Shown here: positions 58,059 to 64,000 of the stretch, piece after piece | Numbering within the stretch: the first letter of the stretch is position 1 | Layout of the letters: every line of letters starts with the position of its first letter | Assembly: GCA_017161305.1 (NCBI GenBank) | Contig: CP031518.1 | Coordinates: 124,001 to 188,000, forward strand | Direction of reading: 5' to 3' | DNA length: 64,000 bases | Source of the DNA: Treponema ruminis | GTDB lineage: Bacteria; Spirochaetota; Spirochaetia; Treponematales; Treponemataceae | Translations under genes and position numbers: made by a program | Notes under the pieces: model-generated | Seen by the model: the letters and a program-made list of their open reading frames with translations, nothing else | Told to the model about the DNA's origin: nothing | The model's database searches: none

Positions 58059-59084
58059 ATGAGTGAAAAGGGAAAGAAGAACAAGAAGAAAACCGGGCTT
58101 GGACTTGCCATTTGGATTCTTCTTTTTTTGATAATTTTGATTGTTTTTTTGGTCAAGCAGGAAGAAATAAAGGAAAATTTTGATAAATCGGGCGCAACTG
58201 CCTTAATCGAAAAGAAAATCGGAAAAGACATTTTTGAAGATAAAAAGGACTCTCCAAAATCCGAAGAGACAGGTGAAATCGTCATTGATTTGACGAAAAA
58301 TCTGCGTAAGACAGAGCCTGTTGCAAAGGCCGAAGAGAAAAAGGAAGAGCCCGCCAAAAAACAGGATAAAAAATCTGATAAGAAAGCAGAAGAAAAGTCC
58401 TCAAAAAAGAAGGCTGAAGCCGAAAAGTCCGTTCAGCCTGTAAAAACCGAAGAAAAAAAGACCCAGGTGACTCTGAAATCAGACGAAAAGACTGAATCAA
58501 AGCCAAAGATTGAAGAAAAAAGACCTGAAAGTCCCAAGCCTGAAAAGAAAAGCGAGCCGCAAGAAAGTAAAAGCGTGGCAAAAAGTGAAAGCCCTGCTCA
58601 AAATCAAGCACAGCAGCCCAAAGTTGAGCCCAAGCCAGAGCCAAAAGCAGCTCCCCAGCCGCCTGCAAACACTACGAAGGCCAAGATTTGTTTCGTGGCA
58701 ATAGACAGCGAAGGTCCTGTAGTTCGGAAAATCGTCAGCCGTACAGTCCACAAGGATTCCCCGATGGGCGACGCCTTGAATCAGCTGCTCCAGGGCCCAA
58801 GTTCAGGCGAGTCCAGCACAGGCTGCCGCACTCTCATTCCAGCCGGAACACGCCTGCTCAGCGCCAGCATCAAAAACGGAGTTGCGATTTTGAATTTCAG
58901 CGAGGAATTCCAGTTCAACCAGTTCGGTGCGGAAGGTTCCCTTGCCCAGCTCATGCAGGTCGTTTACACGGCCACTGAATTCAGCACGGTCAAAAGCGTT
59001 CAGATTATGATTGAAGGTCAGAAAAAAGATTATCTGACAGAGGGCGTCTGGATAGGCAGCCCCCTGAACAGAAGTTCGTTTTAA
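58059..59084 (+). CDS. Membrane-anchored GerMN-domain protein
   Basis: A 341-residue protein: a basic cytoplasmic start, one membrane helix (about 14-32), a long Lys/Glu/Pro-rich low-complexity stalk (about 50-205), and a C-terminal GerMN domain (about 210-335: CFVAIDSEGPVVRKIVSR, DALNQLLQGPSSGESSTGCRTLIPAGTRLLSASIKNGVAILNFSEEF, and the LAQLMQVVYTATEF helix). GerMN domains occur in cell-envelope and sporulation proteins and probably bind peptidoglycan or partners. The stalk would let it span part of the periplasm. Converges with the next gene; the two stops overlap by 4 bp. Confidence 0.88.
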   Translation: MSEKGKKNKKKTGLGLAIWILLFLIILIVFLVKQEEIKENFDKSGATALIEKKIGKDIFEDKKDSPKSEETGEIVIDLTKNLRKTEPVAKAEEKKEEPAKKQDKKSDKKAEEKSSKKKAEAEKSVQPVKTEEKKTQVTLKSDEKTESKPKIEEKRPESPKPEKKSEPQESKSVAKSESPAQNQAQQPKVEPKPEPKAAPQPPANTTKAKICFVAIDSEGPVVRKIVSRTVHKDSPMGDALNQLLQGPSSGESSTGCRTLIPAGTRLLSASIKNGVAILNFSEEFQFNQFGAEGSLAQLMQVVYTATEFSTVKSVQIMIEGQKKDYLTEGVWIGSPLNRSSF

Positions 59085-60139
59085 TTAAAAGATTTTACGA
59101 TTGCGTCGAAATATTTTTTGTTGCCTGTGTATGCGCCCGCAAAAACTGTGAGCGTATAGAGGCCGGCTGTTTTTGAGTCGATTTCGCGCAGGAATTTGAA
59201 GTCACAGGTGTAGCTGTCAGATTCTGCATGGTATGAAACCTGCGTAAAAAGCGTGCCGTTTTCTTTTTCTTCGATTTTCTGGCTGGTCCAGTTTGGATGA
59301 ACAAGCTCTGTGCCCAAAAGCAATCGGCGTTTGAGAACGTCAAATTGATTTTCGAGTGGCGATGAAACTTCATTTACTGTAAAGACTGCAACATTATTCA
59401 GTGTGTAGAAATTTTCAGCGGCGGAATTCCATGAAGAATCAAGCTGGGCCTTCAGCGGATTTGAATTTTCATTTGCCTTGTAGCTTACTTCGAGAGGGCG
59501 GGATTTTTTATCCTTCTTGAATTTGTGCTTTGTATCCTTGAACTTTTCGGCAAAGCCTGTGAATTTTGCAAAACTCTGGTCTTCTGAAGAAACAAGCTGA
59601 CCTGCCGTAACGATTTGAAGGACTGTCTTTTTATCGACGGTATCAATCCGTTCAACATTAAAGACTGGAACAAGCGGATCAAAATAAATCCTGACGTTTC
59701 CGCCAAACTGCTCGTAATTCTGATATTCAGACTTTTTCTCGCTGACTTCTCCGGCATTCTGACGGCGTTTTGTCATTTCGTAGAAAAAATCGTGAATGTA
59801 ATTGACCAGATCTGTGTCTTCCGGAGTGATGCTCGTTAGAATTCGCTCACCTGTAAGCTCAAGGTTTTCCATGTCCGGGTCAATTGTGAACAGAATGTGG
59901 ATATTTTTCTCCGGCTTGAATTTCGAGCCGTTTCCGCTTGCAGGAGCGTAATAACGCAATCCGTAAGTTGATTCGTCGTAGTAAACGATACCGATGTAAG
60001 ATTCGCGCTCAAAACTTTTGTCTTTGTAGTAAACATACTGGCCAGAAAAATCCGGTACATCTTGAGTTACGTGAGGCAAAGCAAAAGAAGCGAAAATTGA
60101 AAGAATGAAAATTGAAAACAAAAAGCAAATCTTTTTCAT
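59081..60139 (-). CDS. Exported protein of unknown function
   Basis: A 352-residue protein with a Sec signal peptide (1-20, ASFALP) and an otherwise beta-rich sequence. No known domain is recognised. Features are a Tyr-rich opening (VPDFSGQYVYYKDKSFERESYIGIVYYDE), IYFDPLVPVFNVERIDTVDKKTVLQIVTAGQ, a basic KKDKKSRPLEVSYKANEN stretch, and a final domain ending TLTVFAGAYTGNKKYFDAIVKSFN. Likely periplasmic. TATAAT lies 6 nt before ATG on the minus strand (60146-60151), with no Shine-Dalgarno. Converges with the GerMN gene; nothing in its neighbourhood indicates a role. Confidence 0.75.
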   Translation of the reverse strand: MKKICFLFSIFILSIFASFALPHVTQDVPDFSGQYVYYKDKSFERESYIGIVYYDESTYGLRYYAPASGNGSKFKPEKNIHILFTIDPDMENLELTGERILTSITPEDTDLVNYIHDFFYEMTKRRQNAGEVSEKKSEYQNYEQFGGNVRIYFDPLVPVFNVERIDTVDKKTVLQIVTAGQLVSSEDQSFAKFTGFAEKFKDTKHKFKKDKKSRPLEVSYKANENSNPLKAQLDSSWNSAAENFYTLNNVAVFTVNEVSSPLENQFDVLKRRLLLGTELVHPNWTSQKIEEKENGTLFTQVSYHAESDSYTCDFKFLREIDSKTAGLYTLTVFAGAYTGNKKYFDAIVKSFN

Positions 60140-60184
60140 TTTTCAATTATAGCCCTATTACCCAAAAGATTCCATAGAAAATGG

Positions 60185-60252
60185 CAAACGCATTATAAGC
60201 CAGTTTCACGACCGGAGCAATTTTTAACAGGAAACATTTTATAATGCGTTTG
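60185..60252. repeat. Perfect 14-bp inverted repeat with 40-nt loop
   Basis: Arms CAAACGCATTATAA / TTATAATGCGTTTG end just before the fructokinase stop. A likely terminator for the fructan operon, of the same large-loop style as 10654-10757. Confidence 0.65.
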
Positions 60253-60263
60253 TTTTCGGCGAG

Positions 60264-61247
60264 CTATTTTGATTCTTTGCGTTGAAAAAGTTCCACTTCG
60301 GAAAGAGCTGGCAGTGCAGGAATTGCGCCCCTTTTTGTGACGCACAATGCCGCGACTGCGTTCGCAAAACTAAGGTCAGATTCAATCCCTTCCTTTGTGA
60401 AATCAAACGGATTTTCTTTTTGTGAAAGACGGTACAAAAGGCCGCCGTTGAAGCTGTCGCCCGCTCCCGTTGTGTCTACGACAGACACTTTTTTTGCAGG
60501 AACGATTCCGTTTTCGGTGAAGTTTGGTGTTCTGGCAGCATAAAAAACGCCTTTTGAGCCAAGAGTCACAAGAACGAGACTTGCTCCTTCTGAGAGAATT
60601 TGAACCGCTCCCTCTTCGTAAGAAAGATTCTTCCCATATAATAATGCAAGTTCTTCTTCCGAGACTTTAACCATGTCCGCTTTTGAAATCATGCTTTTGA
60701 TGGTCGGGATTGCATCTTCGCGGTTTCCCCATAAAGTTTCGCGATAATTCGGGTCGTATGAAACAAATCCGCCTGCCTCTTTGACGATTCTGACGGCTTC
60801 CTCTGTTGCTGATTTTGCCGGTTCGTCAGTGAGTGAAAGCGAGCCGATATGAAGGAATTTTGTGTCCTCAAGAATTTCCTGATTCAAATCAGAGACCGAA
60901 AGTTGTGTGTCAGCGCCAGGATTTCTGCAGAATGAAAAATGCCGTTCTCCGCTCTGGTCGAGGGTGACGAATGCGAGGGTTGTGTGCTGATTTTTTGTCG
61001 TGCACATTCCTTTTGTGTTGACATTCAGCTCTTCAAGGACTGTGCGAAGGTCGTTGCCAAAAGAATCCTCGCCTGTCATCCCTATGAATGCTGATTTTCC
61101 GCCAAGCTTTGAAACTGCACAGGCACAATTTGCAGGTGCACCGCCCGGATTTTCTTCGAATATGTTTTTCCCGGCAGATGATTTTCCGGCAAAAGTGAAA
61201 TCAATAAGAATTTCTCCAAGAGCAGTTACATCAATTTTCTTTTTCAT
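60264..61247 (-). CDS. Fructokinase (PfkB family)
   Basis: Phosphorylates fructose to fructose-6-phosphate. The 327-residue product has the PfkB start VTALGEILIDFT, the substrate motif NPGGAPANCACAVSKLGG (typical of ScrK-type fructokinases), DPNYRETLWGN, and the catalytic VVDTTGAGDSFNGGLLYRL. An AAGGA site lies 6 nt before ATG, and the gene starts 9 bp after the LacI gene, so it is the last gene of the GH32-LacI-kinase unit. This context supports fructose as substrate. Confidence 0.92.
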   Translation of the reverse strand: MKKKIDVTALGEILIDFTFAGKSSAGKNIFEENPGGAPANCACAVSKLGGKSAFIGMTGEDSFGNDLRTVLEELNVNTKGMCTTKNQHTTLAFVTLDQSGERHFSFCRNPGADTQLSVSDLNQEILEDTKFLHIGSLSLTDEPAKSATEEAVRIVKEAGGFVSYDPNYRETLWGNREDAIPTIKSMISKADMVKVSEEELALLYGKNLSYEEGAVQILSEGASLVLVTLGSKGVFYAARTPNFTENGIVPAKKVSVVDTTGAGDSFNGGLLYRLSQKENPFDFTKEGIESDLSFANAVAALCVTKRGAIPALPALSEVELFQRKESK

Positions 61248-61256
61248 AAATTTTCC

Positions 61257-62312
61257 TTATCTTTCAGTAGACTCCCGATAAACGATGTTGGTCTCTATGT
61301 AAAGAGTGCGGAACGGAGAATTAGGATTTTTGATTCGTGAAAAAAGCATTTCGATTGCCGCGCATCCCATTGCCTGGCCCTTAATGTGGATTGTCGTGAG
61401 GCTTGGACTTATGATGCGGGATTCTGGCGAATCGTCGAAGCCGCACAGGAGCACATCATTCGGTACGTTTTTTCCTAGCTTTTTCAGAACCTGAATTACA
61501 TCCGTCGCAACAAAATCATTGGCACAAATCAAAACTGACGGGAAAGACTTGCAGCTTGTGAATTTTTCTTCAAGATAGGCTATATAATCGCTGTGTGAAG
61601 GATAATTCAAGCCGCGGGAATTGCCTGTAAAACACCATTCTGGATGATGTTCCATGCCAAATAATCTGATAGCACCCATAAAAGCGTCGTATCTTTCATA
61701 AAATGACATACAGTGCAAGGCTTCTCCAACAAAGCCGAAGTCTTTTTGACCCCGAGAAACCATTTCTTTGATGAATGTGTAAATGCCGCTTCTGTTTTCC
61801 ATAAGAAGAACGTCCGCAGCAAGTGGTTTTTCTTCAAAAGGAACAGAAGTGTCAATGAACAAAATCGGAATACCGAGAGAGCAAAGCATTTGACTGTATG
61901 CCATATCAAACATTTCGACACAGAAAAGGCCTGCGACTCTTTTCGCATCAAAATTCACAGGAAGACGAAGTTCTTCCCGCTCTTGAGGCATTACTCTGTA
62001 CATCGTGAAGCCGTAGCCGAGCCTTAATGCCTGAGTTTGCATTTCATCAAGCATTTTAGCCGCAAAATGTGAGCTTCCCAACACGGCTCCTGTGAGCAGC
62101 ACAAGCTCTTTTTTCTCGGATTGTACGGGGGCATTTTCTTTGGTCATGGTATTCTGGATGGCAAAGAGTTTATAGCCCATTTCCGCCGCTTTTTTGAGAA
62201 TAGTATCGCGAGTTGAATCTGCGATAACGCCTGTGCTATTTATGGCTTTTGAAACCGTGTTTCTGGAAAGCCCCAATTCATTTGCTATGTCTTGTATCGT
62301 TACTTTTGGCAT
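61257..62312 (-). CDS. LacI-family repressor of the fructan locus
   Basis: A 351-residue LacI-type regulator: an N-terminal helix-turn-helix MPKVTIQDIANELGLSRNTVSKAINSTG, a hinge, and a PBP1-like effector domain (VLICANDFVATDVIQVLKKLGKNVPNDVLLCGFDDSPES at about 245-285). I start it at ATG 62312, because families begin with MPKVTI and because a complete promoter (TTGACA 62343-62348, 17 bp, TAAATT 62320-62325) ends 7 nt before that ATG. An ACAATG-TT-CATTGT palindrome lies between the -35 and -10, so it probably represses itself. It most likely also controls the GH32 gene through matching operators, with fructose or an oligofructoside as inducer. Confidence 0.92.
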   Translation of the reverse strand: MPKVTIQDIANELGLSRNTVSKAINSTGVIADSTRDTILKKAAEMGYKLFAIQNTMTKENAPVQSEKKELVLLTGAVLGSSHFAAKMLDEMQTQALRLGYGFTMYRVMPQEREELRLPVNFDAKRVAGLFCVEMFDMAYSQMLCSLGIPILFIDTSVPFEEKPLAADVLLMENRSGIYTFIKEMVSRGQKDFGFVGEALHCMSFYERYDAFMGAIRLFGMEHHPEWCFTGNSRGLNYPSHSDYIAYLEEKFTSCKSFPSVLICANDFVATDVIQVLKKLGKNVPNDVLLCGFDDSPESRIISPSLTTIHIKGQAMGCAAIEMLFSRIKNPNSPFRTLYIETNIVYRESTER

Positions 62313-62319
62313 ACCGTCA

Positions 62320-62368
62320 AATTTAATATACAATGTTCATTGTGTCAAATGCACAATTATTATTGTGG
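62320..62368 (-). promoter_or_regulatory. LacI gene promoter with two operator-like palindromes
   Basis: -35 TTGACA and -10 TAAATT with 17-bp spacing. ACAATGTTCATTGT (62330-62343) sits in the spacer. GCACAA-N6-TTGTGG (62351-62368) lies just upstream and differs by one base from the GH32 operator core GCACAA-N6-TTGTGC. Confidence 0.65.
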
Positions 62369-63886
62369 AACTTTCATACTGATGTTTTCAAAAGTCGCAT
62401 CAGATTCAGCAGTGAACAGGGCTAAGTCTGCACCATTTATAGAATTATAAATTCGGCTGCTCAGAACTTTTGCATCGTCAATGTACAAAATTACAATTTC
62501 GTTTTCGGCAACGATGGTGACATGATGCTTTTCGCCCGGTTTGAATGTAAATTTTGTCTGTGCAATCGGATCGGAAGAAACGATATTTTCGAATCCGCCG
62601 AGTTTGTAGCCTTCATAGTGGATGCAGTTTCTTTTTGCATCAAGGGCAAGGGCATAGTAATTCTTGAATGCTTTCTTTGGGTTTCCGAAAGCGAATCCTG
62701 CAATCCCGTTGTCTCCGATTGTCACGTCACATTCCAAAAGCATTGTTGATTCCCGGTTTCCCAGGCTCACAGCAGATTTCTCACCTTTTTTTGCTGAGAG
62801 CTGGAAAGAATTGTTTCCTGAAATGACATTGCCTTCAGTTTTACCCGGAGTAAATTCTTTTTTCACAGAAAAATAATCTGCAATGCTTTCCGGCATTTTT
62901 ACTCCGAGCGAGCCGTCTTCGTGCTGAACGAGCTGGTGAATGAGCATGTTTCCTGCCCATTGATATTTTCCAGAGTCAAAATTCTCATCCTGAGATCGAC
63001 CCAGCCAGCCACAGAGGTAGCGTTTGCCCTTCAGTTCAGCTGTTTTTGCCGCATAGAAGATGAAATTTGTTCCGTCAAGCACGTTGTCCTTTGGAGCTGT
63101 AAAAGGTCCGTTCATTGTTTTTCCAACGGCATAGTAGGTCACACAGTCCCAGCTGAAAAAGAGATAGTATTTATCTCCCATTTTGAACAAATCAGGACAT
63201 TCAAGCATCCACTGTTTGTGCGGTGCGTAGAGAGGACCTTTGAAAGTCCAGTTTTTCAAATCTGTTGAGGTAAATTTTGCCACGATTCCGCCGTTTGCTT
63301 CCTCTCGTGTTGCGACCAGAAGCCAGTAGCAGTTTTCGTCATCGCTCCACAAAAGCTGAGGATCGCGGAAGTCGTTGTTTGAGTATCCTTCCGGCGCGTA
63401 GAGAACTTCATCCTTGCGTTTTTCCCAAGTGATTGCATCCCGGCTGACAGCGTGAAGAATACATTCCTTTGGTTTTCCCTGAGCGGCAAAGGCATCATTG
63501 TGTCCTGTGTAGAAACAGTGGAAAAGGCCGTCTTTTGCTTTGTAAAAAGACCCTGTTCCGATTGCGACATCCGGCTCTGTTGCGATACCTGTAGGAACTG
63601 CAAGACCTTCGTCCTCATATTTGTAGAAATTGTCGGTGGAGAATTTGTGAATAGGGTGATAAGCCTGAATGTTGTGGGTGGTTTCATAAAGATAGTACAA
63701 GTCAAGCTTTCCATTGTTTTCAATTGGCATTACGTCAGCAACGAATGCGTCATCAGGGGTAGGGTAAAGAACATGTTCCACAGTTTTGAATCCTTCTGCC
63801 TCTGCTGCTTCGTCTGTGCTCGCGCAGCTTACAAGCAATGCCAGTACACCCGCGCAGCAAGCAAAGGCGACGTTTCTTTTTTTCAT
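62360..63886 (-). CDS. GH32-family fructan hydrolase lipoprotein
   Basis: A 508-residue surface lipoprotein (signal ends LVSC, Cys21) of glycoside hydrolase family 32, cutting fructans, inulin or sucrose outside the cytoplasm. The five-blade propeller motifs are visible: a D51 nucleophile candidate in FVADVMPI, the transition-state motif FRDPQLLW (Arg174-Asp175-Pro176), and the acid/base pair Glu229-Cys230 in WMLECPDLF. The C-terminal beta-sandwich is present (about 360-508, HVTIVAENEIVILYIDDAKVLSSRIYN). The nucleophile block is not the common WMNDPNG form, so the exact subgroup is uncertain. GGAGG lies 7 nt before ATG 63886. First gene of the fructan unit. Confidence 0.88.
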   Translation of the reverse strand: MKKRNVAFACCAGVLALLVSCASTDEAAEAEGFKTVEHVLYPTPDDAFVADVMPIENNGKLDLYYLYETTHNIQAYHPIHKFSTDNFYKYEDEGLAVPTGIATEPDVAIGTGSFYKAKDGLFHCFYTGHNDAFAAQGKPKECILHAVSRDAITWEKRKDEVLYAPEGYSNNDFRDPQLLWSDDENCYWLLVATREEANGGIVAKFTSTDLKNWTFKGPLYAPHKQWMLECPDLFKMGDKYYLFFSWDCVTYYAVGKTMNGPFTAPKDNVLDGTNFIFYAAKTAELKGKRYLCGWLGRSQDENFDSGKYQWAGNMLIHQLVQHEDGSLGVKMPESIADYFSVKKEFTPGKTEGNVISGNNSFQLSAKKGEKSAVSLGNRESTMLLECDVTIGDNGIAGFAFGNPKKAFKNYYALALDAKRNCIHYEGYKLGGFENIVSSDPIAQTKFTFKPGEKHHVTIVAENEIVILYIDDAKVLSSRIYNSINGADLALFTAESDATFENISMKVPQ

Positions 63887-63904
63887 ATTTTTCCTCCTTT
63901 TTGG

Positions 63905-63932
63905 CTTATGCACAATAAGATTTGTGCATAAG
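63905..63932. promoter_or_regulatory. LacI operator of the GH32 gene
   Basis: Perfect 11-bp arms CTTATGCACAA / TTGTGCATAAG with a 6-bp spacer, placed just downstream of the -10 box: a classic repression site. Confidence 0.8.
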
Positions 63933-63943
63933 TTACATTATTG

Positions 63944-63972
63944 GTTATAAATCATGATGCAGAATATGTCAA
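63944..63972 (-). promoter_or_regulatory. Promoter of the GH32-LacI-fructokinase unit
   Basis: TTGACA (63967-63972), 17 bp, TATAAC (63944-63949) on the minus strand; transcription would start near 63937, just before the operator. Confidence 0.75.
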
Positions 63973-64000
63973 GTTTTATTGTATTTTTTATTATTCAGAC

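Noticed and set aside
1-64000. tRNA, rRNA, tmRNA or CRISPR array
   Set aside because: No TTCGA-type T-loop with matching acceptor stem, no rRNA-like stretch and no regularly spaced direct repeats were seen.

Overview
The window looks like a chromosome segment of a host-associated Treponema-like spirochaete. This rests on lipoproteins with loose spirochaetal lipoboxes, a TP0789-like LolA-fold protein, an LpoB/COG3014/LPP20 lipoprotein operon, several Rpn-type PD-(D/E)XK genes sharing one C-terminal tail, and a moderate base composition. The assignment is inference; no rRNA, tRNA or CRISPR array is visible.

Layout. 1-9.3 kb: the end of ettA, a small membrane protein, malic enzyme, arginase, a Gfo/Idh oxidoreductase plus radical SAM pair, an Mrp-type Fe-S carrier and a Dus enzyme. 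9.4-18.5 kb: a LolA-like protein, a small CBM48 protein, ftsK, an FMN alpha-hydroxy-acid enzyme, a mutarotase, a DUF975 protein, sppA, and an orphan LuxR-type regulator with Glu at the phosphorylation site. 18.7-22.9 kb: a 1405-residue multi-domain surface lipoprotein. 22.9-28.4 kb is accessory: three different Rpn-family nuclease genes, one split by an IS3-family element (IS150 type) whose ends, 3-bp target duplication and frameshift site can all be read. 28.6-46.3 kb: metK with a structured leader, nth, mscS, a MATE exporter, the LpoB operon, nnr, a pseudouridine synthase, an adenylate cyclase followed by thioesterase-LolA-MMPL genes, and a lipoprotein / NlpC-P60 pair. 46.4-58 kb: uronate and oligosaccharide use (uxaB, a LacI/AraC composite regulator, a two-permease ABC importer with its lipoprotein, kdgK), a Nif11-type glycine-rich peptide, a cluster of DnaA-box-like sites and a TrmH-family methylase. 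58-64 kb: a GerMN protein, an unknown exported protein, and a fructan locus (GH32, LacI regulator, fructokinase) with readable operators.

Most notable. (1) Each rpn gene carries an in-frame internal ATG with its own Shine-Dalgarno, placed before short four-residue xxxG repeats and a common C-terminal tail. This is the layout of the Rpn-L/Rpn-S gene-within-gene toxin-antitoxin defence systems; two copies also share a roughly 100-bp leader with a perfect 15-bp hairpin. (2) At least fourteen genes have a -10 box 6-9 nt before the start codon and no Shine-Dalgarno, which points to widespread leaderless transcripts. (3) A REP-like intergenic repeat sits in frame inside a lipoprotein signal peptide. 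(4) A 1064-residue regulator joins a LacI-type sensor, a degenerate histidine-kinase core, a pseudo-receiver and an AraC domain.

How the genes fit together. Tagaturonate reductase and KDG kinase are two steps of galacturonate breakdown and flank a transporter and regulator suited to pectin-type oligosaccharides. The GH32 lipoprotein, LacI regulator and fructokinase form a compact fructan or sucrose unit. LolA-like, LpoB-like and MMPL proteins serve the envelope.
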